NCBI GenBank assembly: GCA_036393295.1 | Contig: DASWHF010000018.1 | Coordinates: 1-64,000, forward strand | Direction of reading: 5' to 3' | DNA length: 64,000 nt | Source: DASWHF01 sp036393295 | GTDB taxonomy: Bacteria > Pseudomonadota > Gammaproteobacteria > Acidiferrobacterales > UBA6901 | In this document: piece after piece, positions 50,131 to 59,911 of the stretch | Numbering within the stretch: position 1 is the stretch's first letter | Layout: each line of letters opens with the position of its first letter | Translations under genes and position numbers: made by a program | Notes under the pieces: generated by a model | Told to the model about the DNA's origin: nothing | The model's input: only the letters and a program-made list of their open reading frames with translations | Databases searched by the model: none

Positions 50131-51414
50131 TTAGCGCGCGTAGATGAGGTTGGGCAGCCAGAGGGAGATGGCGGGGACGTAGGTGACGATCATGAGCACG
50201 ACCGTCACCACCAGTATCCACGGCGCGGCCGCCTTGGTCACGTCGGTCAGCCCCATTCTGGCCAGGCCGCTGGCGACGTAAAGATTGAGCCCGACCGGCG
50301 GGGTGATCATGCCGAGCTCCATATTGACCACCATGATGATGCCGAGATGGATGGGGTCGATGCCGAGCTGCACGGCGACCGGCAGGAACAGCGGCGCCAG
50401 GATCAGGATCACCGAGGTCGGTTCCATGAAATCGCCGGCGAAGAACAGCAGCACGTTGACGAACAGCAGGAACATCCACGGTGTCAGGCCCTGATCGATG
50501 ATCCACTGGGCCATCTGCTGCGGAATATTCTCGAAGGTCAGCAGATACGAGAACAGAATCGCGTTGGTGATGATGTACAGCAGCATGGCGCTCATGTTGG
50601 CCGCCACCCGCAGGACCCGCGGCGTGTCCTTGAACGGCAGATCGCGGTAGATGAACACCGCGACCACGAAGGCGTAGACCGCGCTCACCGCCGCCGCCTC
50701 GGTCGGCGTGAAGACGCCGCCGTAGATGCCGCCCAGCACGATGACGATCAGCATCAGCCCCCAGATTGAATCGCGGAACGATTCCCAGACCTCGCGCGCG
50801 CTCGCGCGCGGCAGGGTGGGAAAACCGCGCCGGCGCGCGACCAGGTAGGTCGTCAACATCAGCGCGCCCGACATGAGGATGCCCGGCACCACGCCGGCGG
50901 CGAACAGCTTGCCGACGCTTTCGCTGGTGCTGACCGCGTAGATGATCATGACGATCGACGGCGGGATCAGGATGCCGATCGAGCCGGAGGTAGCCAGGAC
51001 GCCGACGGAGAATTTCTTGGTATAGCCGTGCTTGACCATCGCCGGCAGCATGATCGAGCCGATCGCCACCACCGTCGCCGGACTGGAACCGGACACCGCG
51101 GCGAAGAAAGTGCAGGACAGCACCGCCGCCATCGCCAGGCCGCCGCGCATCCAGCCGACCAGGGCGACGGCGAAGCGGATGATGCGCGCCGCCACGCCGC
51201 CCTCGGTGAGGAAGGCCCCGGAGAGAATGAAGAACGGCACCGCCATCACCGCGAAGTTGTCGAGGCCGGTGAACAGCCGTTGGCTGACGATCTCGATCGG
51301 GATGTCCGCAACCGTGAACAGGAACACCAGCACCGCCATGCCGAGCGCGATCGAAATCGGCGTGCCGGTCAGCAGCAACAGGAACAGCACGCCGAAGATG
51401 ATGAGTCCGGTCAT
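50131..51414 (-). CDS. dctM: TRAP transporter large membrane subunit
   Basis: 427 residues, ATG 51414, overlapping dctQ by 4 bases. Twelve or so hydrophobic helices of the DctM family: AVMAVPFFILSGAFLTEGG, VSGSSPATVVAIGSIMLPAM, GSIGILIPPSIVMIIYAVST, ITPPVGLNLYVASGLAR. It carries the sodium-driven transport channel of a dicarboxylate or related organic-acid uptake system. Substrate not predictable. Confidence 0.9.
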   Translation of the reverse strand: MTGLIIFGVLFLLLLTGTPISIALGMAVLVFLFTVADIPIEIVSQRLFTGLDNFAVMAVPFFILSGAFLTEGGVAARIIRFAVALVGWMRGGLAMAAVLSCTFFAAVSGSSPATVVAIGSIMLPAMVKHGYTKKFSVGVLATSGSIGILIPPSIVMIIYAVSTSESVGKLFAAGVVPGILMSGALMLTTYLVARRRGFPTLPRASAREVWESFRDSIWGLMLIVIVLGGIYGGVFTPTEAAAVSAVYAFVVAVFIYRDLPFKDTPRVLRVAANMSAMLLYIITNAILFSYLLTFENIPQQMAQWIIDQGLTPWMFLLFVNVLLFFAGDFMEPTSVILILAPLFLPVAVQLGIDPIHLGIIMVVNMELGMITPPVGLNLYVASGLARMGLTDVTKAAAPWILVVTVVLMIVTYVPAISLWLPNLIYAR

Positions 51415-51917
51415 TCCGGCACCTCGCCCTCGGCATAATGGTGGCCGGGAAGCTTGCCGGTACGCAGGTAATGCAGCATGACCTGCAGGAAGCGGTAACA
51501 CATGAGCGCCGACCCGAGCGGCACGGCCAGGTAGATCACCCACATCGGCCATTCCAGGTCCGGGGAGACCTGGCCGGTGTCATGTATGAACAGCACGAAC
51601 CGGGTGCCGAGCACCGCGATGACCGCCGTGAAGAACGCACCCAGCGACAGCCCGGTAACCACGGCCACCCGCTGCCAGCGGTCGCGCAGCTTGCGCACCA
51701 GCACGTCGACGCCGACGTGGATGCCGGTGCGCACGCCGTAGGCAGCGCCGAACTTGGCCATCCAGATGAACAGGTAAATGGTGAGTTCCTGCGCCCAGCT
51801 GATGCCGGCGCCGGTGGTGTAGCGCAGCGCCACGGCGACGAAGGTGATCACCGTCGCCGCCCCCATGAGGGCGGCGATCAGCGACTCTTCCAGCCGATCG
51901 ACGAGGCGGTTGAGCAC
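51411..51917 (-). CDS. dctQ: TRAP transporter small membrane subunit
   Basis: 168 residues from GTG 51917; the longer ORF runs into dctP. Four helices of the DctQ family with SWAQELTIYLFIWMAKFGAA, then YGVRTGIHVGVDVL and EWPMWVIYLAVPLGSALM. It joins DctM and the binding protein in the transport complex. Confidence 0.85.
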   Translation of the reverse strand: MLNRLVDRLEESLIAALMGAATVITFVAVALRYTTGAGISWAQELTIYLFIWMAKFGAAYGVRTGIHVGVDVLVRKLRDRWQRVAVVTGLSLGAFFTAVIAVLGTRFVLFIHDTGQVSPDLEWPMWVIYLAVPLGSALMCYRFLQVMLHYLRTGKLPGHHYAEGEVPE

Positions 51918-51925
51918 GCCCGCGC

Positions 51926-52933
51926 TTACTTCCGGTCCTGCGCGATCCCGGCGGCCACCGCGTTGATAGCGTCGATGTTGTCCTTGCCGACGACGCCCTC
52001 GAACTCCTTGTGCACCGGCAGCAGCTTGGCGCGCCATTGCGCGCGCTCGGTGTCGGTGAGCTCGTGCACGGTGGTGGTGCCGGCGGCGCGCACCTTGGCG
52101 AGCGAATCGTCGTTCTCCTGCTGGGCGATCTCGCGTTCGTACCGGGTGGCCTCCTGCATGGCCGCCGCCAGCGCGGCGCGCACCTCGCCCGGCAGGTTCT
52201 CCCAGAATTTCTTGTTCACGATCACCGCGTAGCCGAGATAGCCGTGGCCGGAGAGCGTCAGGTGCTTCTGCACCTCGTGCATCTTCTGCGTGTAGAGATT
52301 GGAGATCGGGTTCTCGGTGCCGTCCACGACGCCCTGTTGCAGCGCCGAGTAGACTTCGCTGAACGCCATGACCTGCGGGTTGGCGCCGAGCGCCTTCATC
52401 TGCGCCTCCAGCACCTTCGACGACTGGATACGCAGCTTCAGGCCCTTGAAGTCCTCGAGCTTGCGCAGCGGCCGGTTGGCGCTCATGTGTTTGAAGCCGT
52501 TGTCCCAGTAGGCCAGGCCGATGATGCCCTTGGTCTCGAGCTTGGCGAACAGCCGCCGGCCGACGTCGCCGTCCATGACCGCGTACAGCGTCGCCTTGTC
52601 GGGGAAGATGTACGGCAGGTCGAAGACCTCGAACTCGCGCGCACCCAAGGGCCCGAACTTGGACAGCGACGGCGCCAGCATGTGCACCGCGCCGAGCTGC
52701 AGGGCCTCGATCTCCTCGCGGTCCTTGTAGAGCTGGCTGTTGGGATAGACCTCGACCCGGACCCGACCCTGGGTCCTGGCCTCGGCCAGCTGCTTGAACT
52801 TTTCAGCGGCCTTGCCCTTGGGGGTATTGGGCGCGACCACGTGGCTGAATTTGATCACGATCGGATCGGCCGTGAGGCCGAGACCGGGGAACAGCGCGGC
52901 CAGCATCACCAGCACCATTGCGCGGAGTTTCAT
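51926..52933 (-). CDS. dctP: TRAP transporter solute-binding protein
   Basis: 335 residues, ATG 52933 after aggaggcggtc. Signal peptide (MKLRAMVLVMLAALFPGLGL). DctP fold: IVIKFSHVVAPNTPKGKAAE, RIQSSKVLEAQMKALGANPQ (containing the carboxylate-binding Arg region), VYSALQQGVVDGTENPISN and KHLTLSGHGYLG. It delivers an organic acid to DctQM. Confidence 0.9.
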   Translation of the reverse strand: MKLRAMVLVMLAALFPGLGLTADPIVIKFSHVVAPNTPKGKAAEKFKQLAEARTQGRVRVEVYPNSQLYKDREEIEALQLGAVHMLAPSLSKFGPLGAREFEVFDLPYIFPDKATLYAVMDGDVGRRLFAKLETKGIIGLAYWDNGFKHMSANRPLRKLEDFKGLKLRIQSSKVLEAQMKALGANPQVMAFSEVYSALQQGVVDGTENPISNLYTQKMHEVQKHLTLSGHGYLGYAVIVNKKFWENLPGEVRAALAAAMQEATRYEREIAQQENDDSLAKVRAAGTTTVHELTDTERAQWRAKLLPVHKEFEGVVGKDNIDAINAVAAGIAQDRK

Positions 52934-53081
52934 GACCGCCTCCTGTCGTCGGGTTTATCCGGGAAACCGTTCAAGGCCGGCACCAGATTAATACGACGCC
53001 CGCCGGGCCGCCAGCCATACGCTAAACCATGGATGCGCGCGGGAGTTCTGATCTGGATCAATAATGCCGCGCGGCCGCGCG

Positions 53082-53705
53082 TCACGGCGGATCGGGCAGG
53101 CGGCGGAGCTTGCGGTAGTCCTTGGGGAGGGTGAACAGCGCCGGATCGGGCGTCTCGAGGCGGATATTGCGCAGCTCGTTGACCCAGCCGTCGGCCGACT
53201 CTTCATAAGTGACGATCCCGAGCTGCGGGTCGAAGCGGTGAATGGCGAGGCCCAGACGATCCTGCCGGCATTCCCAGATCTCGAGATCGCGTCCGCCGAA
53301 CGACCGCGTGCCCAGCCGCTGGCTTCGCGCAAAGCCCGGACAGGGCCGCGGCGCCAGCAGCTGGCTGCGCCCCAGGCCGGGTAACTCGGTGGTCTCGAGA
53401 CTGCGGTCGGGGACGAGCGGCGCGTAGCGGCGCTGCCCGGGGTCGAGCAGCCAGGCCCGGGCCGAGTCGAATCGCAGGATCGCCGCCAGACCGCGATGCG
53501 TGCCCGGATAGTCGAAGCGCATGCCGCGCTCGCGGTCGACGTGAAGGCGCGTGACGCTGATGTCCTCCGGATCGCCGCGCTGGTAGACCACCCAGTCGGC
53601 GCTCAGCGACGGGCCCGGCCACGGGGTGCGCCGGCCCTCGGAAACGCCGGCACAGGCACTGAGTGCGAGCAGCGCGGCGAGACCGAAACTCTGATAAACC
53701 GTCAA
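53082..53705 (-). CDS. Lipoprotein of unknown function
   Basis: 207 residues; the start is probably TTG 53705, with aaggattg upstream inside the thrC 3' end. N-terminal lipobox LLALSACAG. The mature part is a beta-rich domain with RFDYPGTHRGLAAILRFD and EIWECRQDRLGLAIHRFDP. I do not recognise the family. Probably co-transcribed with thrC. Bases 52934-53081 after it hold no gene. Confidence 0.6.
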   Translation of the reverse strand: MTVYQSFGLAALLALSACAGVSEGRRTPWPGPSLSADWVVYQRGDPEDISVTRLHVDRERGMRFDYPGTHRGLAAILRFDSARAWLLDPGQRRYAPLVPDRSLETTELPGLGRSQLLAPRPCPGFARSQRLGTRSFGGRDLEIWECRQDRLGLAIHRFDPQLGIVTYEESADGWVNELRNIRLETPDPALFTLPKDYRKLRRLPDPP

Positions 53706-53709
53706 AACG

Positions 53710-54858
53710 TCAATCCTTCGGCATGTGATCCAGGATCGCCTTCTTCACTTGCGCGAGCTCGGCGGCGATCTTGAGCATCGTGCCGGTGCTCTGCTGGATG
53801 GCGATGTCCGGGTCCTTGAGGCCGTGCCCGGTGAGCGTGCACACCACGCTCGATCCGGACGGGATCTTTCCGCTTTCGATGTCGCGCATCGCGCCGGCGA
53901 GCGAGGTCGCCGAGGCCGGTTCGCAGAATACGCCCTCCTGTTCGGCGAGCAGTTTCTGGGCGGCCAGTATCACCTCATCGGTGCATTCGTCGAACCAGCC
54001 GCCGGACTCCTTGATGACTTTCCAGGCCTGGTCCCAGGACTGCGGGTGGCCGATGCGGATGGCGGTGGCGACGGTCTCGGGATTGTCGACCATCTTGCCG
54101 CGCAGGAACGGCGCGCTGCCCGCCGCCTGATAGCCGACCATCTTCGGGCGGTTGCCGACGATCGCGCCGCCGGCGAACTTGCACTTGCCGCCGCAGTAGG
54201 CGCAGGCGTCGGTGACATGCGCGCCCGAGGCCGAGGAGTACTCGCAGTAGCCGATCCAGTGGGCAGTGATGTTGCCGGCGTTGCCGACCGGCAGGCAGTG
54301 ATAATCGGGGGCGCGCCCCAGCTCCTCGACGATCTCGAAGGCGGCGGTCTTCTGACCCTGCAGGCGGTAGGGATTGATCGAGTTCACGATCGTGACCGGC
54401 GCCTGCGCGGCCACGTCCTTGACCAGTTGCATGCCGGCGTCGAAGTTGCCCCGGATCTGCAGCACCACCGCGCCGTGGATCATCGCCTGGGCTAGCTTGC
54501 CGAGCGCGATCTTGCCGTCGGGAATGACCACGAAGCAGGTGATGCCGGCGCGCGCCGCGTAGGCGGCGGCGGCCGCCGAGGTGTTGCCGGTCGAGGCGCA
54601 GATGATGGCACGGCTGCCCTCCTCCACCGCCTTGGTCACCGCCATGGTCATGCCGCGGTCCTTGAACGAGCCGGTGGGGTTGAGGCCCTCGTACTTGACG
54701 TAGATGTCGACCTTGTCGCCGAAGCGGCGCGGCAGATTGTTGAGCCGGATGAGCGGCGTCGCGCCCTCGCCCAGGCTGATGATGCGCGTGTCGTCGTGCA
54801 CCGGCAGGCGGTCGCGGTATTGTTCGATGAGACCGGTGTAGCGGTTGCGGAATGGCAT
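53710..54858 (-). CDS. thrC: Threonine synthase
   Basis: 382 residues, ATG 54858. PLP enzyme making threonine from O-phosphohomoserine. PLP Lys in GLNPTGSFKDRGMTMA, phosphate loop PVGNAGNITAHWIGY, and C-terminal CTLTGHGLKDPDIA. Between the phosphate loop and MVGYQAAGSAPFL lies an extra Cys-rich stretch with CEYSS, then CAYCGGKC: four cysteines that could hold a metal. Downstream of hom, completing the threonine branch. Confidence 0.95.
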   Translation of the reverse strand: MPFRNRYTGLIEQYRDRLPVHDDTRIISLGEGATPLIRLNNLPRRFGDKVDIYVKYEGLNPTGSFKDRGMTMAVTKAVEEGSRAIICASTGNTSAAAAAYAARAGITCFVVIPDGKIALGKLAQAMIHGAVVLQIRGNFDAGMQLVKDVAAQAPVTIVNSINPYRLQGQKTAAFEIVEELGRAPDYHCLPVGNAGNITAHWIGYCEYSSASGAHVTDACAYCGGKCKFAGGAIVGNRPKMVGYQAAGSAPFLRGKMVDNPETVATAIRIGHPQSWDQAWKVIKESGGWFDECTDEVILAAQKLLAEQEGVFCEPASATSLAGAMRDIESGKIPSGSSVVCTLTGHGLKDPDIAIQQSTGTMLKIAAELAQVKKAILDHMPKD

Positions 54859-54885
54859 ATTCAGACCTTTATGAAATACAACGGC

Positions 54886-56208
54886 TCACTTCCAATCCCG
54901 GTTGAGATGCTCCAGCCGGATACGCATGACCCGGCCGTTGATGGTGCTCAAATCCTCGATGCGCGCGATCGCGGCGTTCATATACTTCTCGCGCACGCGG
55001 TGGGTGAGCATGATGATCGGCACCTCGCTCTCGCCGGCCGCCGGCTCCTTCTGGATGATGGCCTCGATGCTGATGCCCTGGTCGCCGAGGATGCGGGTGA
55101 CGTCCGCCAGCACGCCCGGCCGGTCGTGGGCCTGCATGCGCAGGTAATAGCTGGTCTCGACCTCGTCCATGCCCAGGATCGGCAGGTCGGAAAGCGCATC
55201 GGGCTGGAAGGCCAGGTGCGGCACGCGGTTGTTCGGGTCGGTGGTCAGGGTGCGCACCACGTCGACGACATCGGCGACCACCGCCGAGGCGGTCGGCTCG
55301 GCGCCGGCGCCGGCGCCGTAGTACAGGGTCGGGCCGACGGCGTCGCCCTTCACCAGCACCGCGTTCATCACGCCGTCGACGTTGGCGATCAGGCGGCGCG
55401 CCGGAATCAGCGTCGGGTGCACGCGCAGCTCGACGCCCTGCTCGGTGCGGCGCGCGATGCCGAGATGCTTGATGCGGTAGCCAAGCTCGCCGGCGTAGGC
55501 CACGTCGAGACGGGTGATGCGCGTGATGCCCTCGGTATAGGCCCTGGCGAACTGCAGCGGCACGCCGAAGGCGATCGCCGCCAGTATCGTGAGCTTGTGC
55601 GCCGCGTCGATGCCCTCGACGTCGAAGCTCGGATCGGCCTCGGCATAGCCCAGGCGCTGGGCCTCGGCCAGTACGTCGGCGAAGTCGCGGCCGTGCTCGC
55701 GCATTTCGGTGAGGATGAAATTGCCGGTGCCGTTGATGATGCCGGCCACCCACTCGATGCGGTTGCCGGCCAGCCCTTCGCGGATGGTCTTGATGATCGG
55801 AATGCCGCCGGCCACGGCGGCCTCGAAGGCGACCATCACCCCCTGCTGCTGGGCGCGCTCGAAGATCTCGTTGCCGTGCACGGCAATCATCGCCTTGTTG
55901 GCGGTCACCACGTGCTTGCCGTTGGCGATCGCCTTGAGCACCAGCTCGCGCGCCGGCTCGTAGCCGCCGATGAGCTCGATGACGACATCGAGCTCCGGAT
56001 TGTTCACGACCTCGAACGGATCCTGGGTCAGACGAATGCCCTCGGTCGGGCAGTTGCGCGGTTTGTTCAGGTCGCGCGCCGAGGCATGCACGATGCGGAT
56101 CTCACGCCCCGCGCGCCGCGTGATCTCAGCGGCATTGCGGCTGAGCACGTTCACGGTGCCGCTGCCGACGGTGCCGAGACCCAGTATGCCGATCTTGACG
56201 GGTTTCAA
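54886..56208 (-). CDS. hom: Homoserine dehydrogenase
   Basis: 440 residues, TTG 56208 with gagga five bases upstream. NAD(P)-binding GILGLGTVGSGTVNVLSRN, catalytic region VVTANKAMIAVHG, VAGGIPIIKTIREGLAGN and NGTGNFILTEM. A C-terminal ACT domain (MQAHDRPGVLADVTRILGDQ) would give threonine feedback control. No aspartokinase is fused to it. Confidence 0.95.
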   Translation of the reverse strand: MKPVKIGILGLGTVGSGTVNVLSRNAAEITRRAGREIRIVHASARDLNKPRNCPTEGIRLTQDPFEVVNNPELDVVIELIGGYEPARELVLKAIANGKHVVTANKAMIAVHGNEIFERAQQQGVMVAFEAAVAGGIPIIKTIREGLAGNRIEWVAGIINGTGNFILTEMREHGRDFADVLAEAQRLGYAEADPSFDVEGIDAAHKLTILAAIAFGVPLQFARAYTEGITRITRLDVAYAGELGYRIKHLGIARRTEQGVELRVHPTLIPARRLIANVDGVMNAVLVKGDAVGPTLYYGAGAGAEPTASAVVADVVDVVRTLTTDPNNRVPHLAFQPDALSDLPILGMDEVETSYYLRMQAHDRPGVLADVTRILGDQGISIEAIIQKEPAAGESEVPIIMLTHRVREKYMNAAIARIEDLSTINGRVMRIRLEHLNRDWK

Positions 56209-56218
56209 GGAATCCTCG

Positions 56219-57433
56219 CTATTTCGCTTGCGGAAGCGCGGCGTCGCCGCGCTCCTTGCGGAACATCTCTTTGATGGAGCGCACCGCCTGGCGGGTGCGG
56301 TGCTCGTTCTCGATCAGGCTGAAGCGCACGTACTCGTCGCCGTACTCGCCGAAGCCGATGCCCGGCGACACCGCCACCTTGGCCTCGCTCAGCAGTCGCT
56401 TCGAGAACTCCAGCGAGCCGAGCTGCCGGTACTGGGGCGGAATGCGCGCCCAGACGAACATCGTCGCCTTCGGGATGTCGACCATCCAGCCGGCACCGTG
56501 CAGACCGTGGCACAGCGCGTCGCGGCGCTTCTGGTAGCGCAGCCGGATCTCCTCGACGCAGTCCTGCGGACCCTCGAGCGCCAGGATCGAGGCCACCTGG
56601 ATCGGCGTGAAGGTGCCGTAGTCGAAATACGACTTGAGCCGCCCGAGCGCCGCCACCAGCGTCGGGTTGCCGCACATGAAGCCGACCCGCCAGCCCGGCA
56701 TGTTGTAGCTCTTGGACAGCGTGAAAAACTCGACGGCGATGTCCTTGGCGCCCGGCACCTGGAGTATGGACGGCGCCGTGTAGCCGTCGAACACGATGTC
56801 GGCATACGCGAGATCGTGCACCACCCAGATATCGTGCTCCTTGGCGACTGCGATCACCTTCTCGAAGAAATCCAGTTCGACGCATTGGGCGGTCGGGTTG
56901 GCGGGGAAATTCAGCACCAGCATCTTCGGCTTGGGCCAGGCATTGCGGATCGCCTTCTCCAGCTCGCCGAAGAAATCGCCGTCCGGCACCAGCGGCACGT
57001 GGCGGATGTCGGCGCCGGCGATCACGAAGCCATAAGGGTGGATCGGATAGCTCGGGTTCGGCACCAGTACGGCGTCGCCGCGGTCGACGGTGGCCAGCGC
57101 CAGGTGCGCGAGCCCCTCCTTGGAGCCGATGGTGACGATGGCCTCGCTGTCCATGTCCAGGTCGACGTCGTAGCGGCGCTTGTACCAGGCGCAGATCGCG
57201 CGCCGCAGGCGCGGAATGCCGCGCGACACCGAGTAGCGATGGGTATCCGGGCGCTGCGCGGCCTCGCACAGCTTGTCGACGATGTGCCGGGGCGTGGGCT
57301 CATCGGGGTTGCCCATGCCAAAATCGATGATGTCCTCGCCGCGCTTACGCGCCTGCGCCTTGAGATCGTTGACGATATTGAACACATAGGGCGGCAGGCG
57401 CGCGATGCGGGAGAATTGATCCGTAGGGTTCAT
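56219..57433 (-). CDS. alaC: Alanine-type aminotransferase
   Basis: 404 residues, ATG 57433. Class I PLP aminotransferase: FGMGNPDEPTPRHIVDKL, YPIHPYGFVIAGAD, FPANPTAQCVELDFFEKV, PLP Lys in FFTLSKSYNMPGWRVGFMCG. It resembles AlaC (glutamate-pyruvate transaminase), usually next to hom in this lineage. Eleven bases separate it from hom. Confidence 0.9.
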   Translation of the reverse strand: MNPTDQFSRIARLPPYVFNIVNDLKAQARKRGEDIIDFGMGNPDEPTPRHIVDKLCEAAQRPDTHRYSVSRGIPRLRRAICAWYKRRYDVDLDMDSEAIVTIGSKEGLAHLALATVDRGDAVLVPNPSYPIHPYGFVIAGADIRHVPLVPDGDFFGELEKAIRNAWPKPKMLVLNFPANPTAQCVELDFFEKVIAVAKEHDIWVVHDLAYADIVFDGYTAPSILQVPGAKDIAVEFFTLSKSYNMPGWRVGFMCGNPTLVAALGRLKSYFDYGTFTPIQVASILALEGPQDCVEEIRLRYQKRRDALCHGLHGAGWMVDIPKATMFVWARIPPQYRQLGSLEFSKRLLSEAKVAVSPGIGFGEYGDEYVRFSLIENEHRTRQAVRSIKEMFRKERGDAALPQAK

Positions 57434-57604
57434 GGCAACTCACCGGGCCGGCGGCAATTCCCGGCGGGATGCAAATCCTTGTAAAATAGGGCGTTGCGAA
57501 AGTTGGAAAACATACTGGCGCGGCGCGAGACTGTCAATCTTTACCGCGGCTATTATAGCCGGCACGCGCCGCCGGCCCTACTGCCGGCGCTACTGGAGGA
57601 GCCC

Positions 57605-57982
57605 ATGAGAATGCATCTGGAGACCGGTGACGGGCGCAACGTCATCCGTCAGTACGGCTCCGGCCAGGTCACGGTCAACCGCGAGGTCTACCAGACCAGT
57701 ATCGTGGTGCTGCCGGAGACGCTGATCACCGACTGGCAGCCCACCGCCTTCAGCGCCCTGACGCCGGAGCACTTCGAGCGGCTGGCGGCACTGAGACCCG
57801 AGGTCCTGCTGCTCGGCACCGGGGCGCGCTTGCGCTTCCCGCGCCCGGAGATCACCCGCGCCGTGGTCGAGGCTGGAATCGGCTTCGAGGTCATGGACAC
57901 GGCTGCCGCCTGCCGGACTTATAATATACTGATGAGCGAGGGTCGCCAGGTCGCCGCGGCCTTGTTGATGATAGAAACCTGA
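57605..57982 (+). CDS. Mth938-like domain protein (DUF498)
   Basis: 125 residues, ATG 57605 after ggaggagccc. Small globular protein with IRQYGSGQVTVNREVYQTSI, EVLLLGTGARLRFPRPEITR and GIGFEVMDTAAACRTYNIL, all typical of the Mth938/NDUFAF3-like family. Function unproven. It diverges from alaC; the 171 bases between hold a possible -10 TATTAT near 57551. Confidence 0.8.
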   Translation: MRMHLETGDGRNVIRQYGSGQVTVNREVYQTSIVVLPETLITDWQPTAFSALTPEHFERLAALRPEVLLLGTGARLRFPRPEITRAVVEAGIGFEVMDTAAACRTYNILMSEGRQVAAALLMIET

Positions 57983-58077
57983 GCCGCCTCCCGCGACCCA
58001 AGGCACTCAGCGCGGCGAACGGCGAATCGACGGTCCGCTTGCCGCCGGTGGCCACCGCCCGGCCGGGGACCGCGCGG

Positions 58078-59139
58078 TCATTCCAGCGAGTCGTAGGAGT
58101 AGCCGTTCTTCTCCATCAGCACCCGCAGCCGGCGCAGGGCTTCGACCTGGATCTGACGGACACGCTCGCGCGTCACGCCGATGTCGGCGCCGACCTCCTC
58201 GAGGGTGGCGCTCTTCCGGCCGTTCAGGCCGAAACGGCGCTCGAGCACCTCGCGCTGCTTGTCGTTGAGCTCATGCAGCACCGCCTGGATCTGCTCGAGC
58301 AGTGCCTTGTCGAGCAGCGACTTCTCCGGATCGAGGGTGCGCTCGTCGGCGATGGCGTCGAGCAGCGAGCGGTCCGGGTCGCTGTCGAGCGGCGCGTCGA
58401 CCGAGGCGATGCGCTCGTTCAGGCCGAGCATCGCCTTGACGTCCTCGATCGGCTTGTCGAGCAGCGTGGCGACCTCCTCCGGCGTCGGCTCGTGGTCCAT
58501 CTTCTGCGACAGGTAACGGGCGGCGCGCAGGTAGATGTTGATTTCCTTGAGCACGTGCACCGGCAGGCGGATGGTGCGCGTCTGGTTCATGATGGCGCGC
58601 TCGATGGTCTGGCGGATCCACCAGGTCGCATAGGTCGAGAAGCGGAAGCCGCGCTCCGGATCGAACTTCTCGACGGCGCGGATCAGGCCGAGATTGCCCT
58701 CCTCGATCAGATCCAGCAACGCCAGGCCGCGGTTCATGTAGCGCCGCGCGATCTTCACGACCAGGCGCAGATTGCTTTCGATCATGCGCTTGCGCGCCGC
58801 CTCGTTGCCCTTGCGGGCGAGGCGCGCGAAGTACACCTCTTCCTCGGCGGTGAGCAGCGCGGAAAATCCGATTTCCTTGAGGTACAGGCGGGTGGCGTCG
58901 GCCTGCAGGGCGGAGTCGGCGACATCGGCGGTTTCGCGCTTTTCGACCTCGCGCGCCGGGCGCCGGACGGCGTCGGATTCGACAGCGTCGCCGGTCTCAT
59001 CCGGCGCGGCATCGAGAACGGCCTCGTCGCGCTCCTCCTCTTCCTCTTCCTCGACCGGCAGCGCGTCGGTCTCGGGCTCATCGATATCGGACCGTGGTTC
59101 CGTGGTCTTGGTGTCGGGCGATTTCTTCCGGCGTGCCAT
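58078..59139 (-). CDS. rpoS: Stationary-phase sigma factor RpoS
   Basis: 353 residues from ATG 59139 (TTG 59145 also possible). An acidic N-terminal extension includes a Glu run (VEEEEEEE). Region 1.2 begins ADATRLYLKEIGFSALLTAE, region 2 contains LDLIEEGNLGLIRAVEKFDP and FRFSTYATWWIRQTIERAIM, and region 4.2 is TLEEVGADIGVTRERVRQIQ. Synteny with nlpD, pcm and surE confirms RpoS rather than another group-2 sigma factor. Confidence 0.95.
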   Translation of the reverse strand: MARRKKSPDTKTTEPRSDIDEPETDALPVEEEEEEERDEAVLDAAPDETGDAVESDAVRRPAREVEKRETADVADSALQADATRLYLKEIGFSALLTAEEEVYFARLARKGNEAARKRMIESNLRLVVKIARRYMNRGLALLDLIEEGNLGLIRAVEKFDPERGFRFSTYATWWIRQTIERAIMNQTRTIRLPVHVLKEINIYLRAARYLSQKMDHEPTPEEVATLLDKPIEDVKAMLGLNERIASVDAPLDSDPDRSLLDAIADERTLDPEKSLLDKALLEQIQAVLHELNDKQREVLERRFGLNGRKSATLEEVGADIGVTRERVRQIQVEALRRLRVLMEKNGYSYDSLE

Positions 59140-59145
59140 GTTCAA

Positions 59146-59889
59146 TCACAACTTCGGCAGATATTTCAGTGGATCGATTGGAGCACCGTTGCGCCGGATC
59201 TCGAAATGCAGCTTGACCTGATCGGTGCCGGTGCTTCCCATTTCCGCGATTTTCTGCCCGCGCTTGACACTCGCACCTTCCTTCACCAGGATCCGGTCGT
59301 TGTGGGCGTAAGCGCTCAGAAATTCGTCGTTATGCTTGACGATGATAAGCTGTCCGTATCCGCGAAGTCCACTCCCCCGATACACCACACGACCGTCGGC
59401 CGCCGCCGCGACCGTTTGTCCGCGCGCGCCGCCGATATCCAGGCCGCCGTTGCCCGATGCCAGGATGCGCCCACGCGTCGGCCACGCCCACGGACCGAAG
59501 CCGGCGGCGCCGCCGGCCGGCGCGCGGGCGGCGGCCGATGGCCTCGGGGCCGGCGTGGCGGCCTTCGGCGCCGGCGCCGCAGCGGTCGCGCGCGGTGTCG
59601 GCGTCGGTGGCCTGGCCGCCGCCGCGGGCGGTGGGAACAGGCGCAGCTTCTGGCCGGGACGGATGATATAGGGCGGCGCGATCCGGTTCCAGGCGGCGAG
59701 CTCGCGATAGTCGCGCCCCGACTCCCAGGCGATGCTGAACAAGGTGTCGCCGCGCATCACGGTGCGGAACTCCGATTCCGGATAGCGCATCGGCGTCGCC
59801 TGGTCGCTGACCTGGACCGGCGGCCGGTTGCCGCCGCAGGCGCTCAGGATCGCGAGCGCCAAGACCCACAACCAGCGCCGCGCCGTCAC
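59146..59889 (-). CDS. nlpD: LysM/LytM lipoprotein NlpD, amidase activator
   Basis: 247 residues, GTG 59889. Lipobox ILSACGG, a LysM domain (RTVMRGDTLFSIAWESGRDY), a Pro/Ala linker and a C-terminal LytM domain. The zinc ligands are degenerate (NGGLDIGG in place of HxxxD, VKLHFEIR in place of HxHFE), as in E. coli NlpD, so it should activate amidases and not cut peptidoglycan itself. Confidence 0.9.
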   Translation of the reverse strand: MTARRWLWVLALAILSACGGNRPPVQVSDQATPMRYPESEFRTVMRGDTLFSIAWESGRDYRELAAWNRIAPPYIIRPGQKLRLFPPPAAAARPPTPTPRATAAAPAPKAATPAPRPSAAARAPAGGAAGFGPWAWPTRGRILASGNGGLDIGGARGQTVAAAADGRVVYRGSGLRGYGQLIIVKHNDEFLSAYAHNDRILVKEGASVKRGQKIAEMGSTGTDQVKLHFEIRRNGAPIDPLKYLPKL

Positions 59890-59911
59890 TCGCCGAACTG
59901 CCCTGCCGCCG

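Noticed and set aside
59146..59889. Active zinc peptidase for the LytM protein
   Set aside because: Zinc ligands are replaced as in E. coli NlpD, and the gene sits beside rpoS, so an activator is the better reading.
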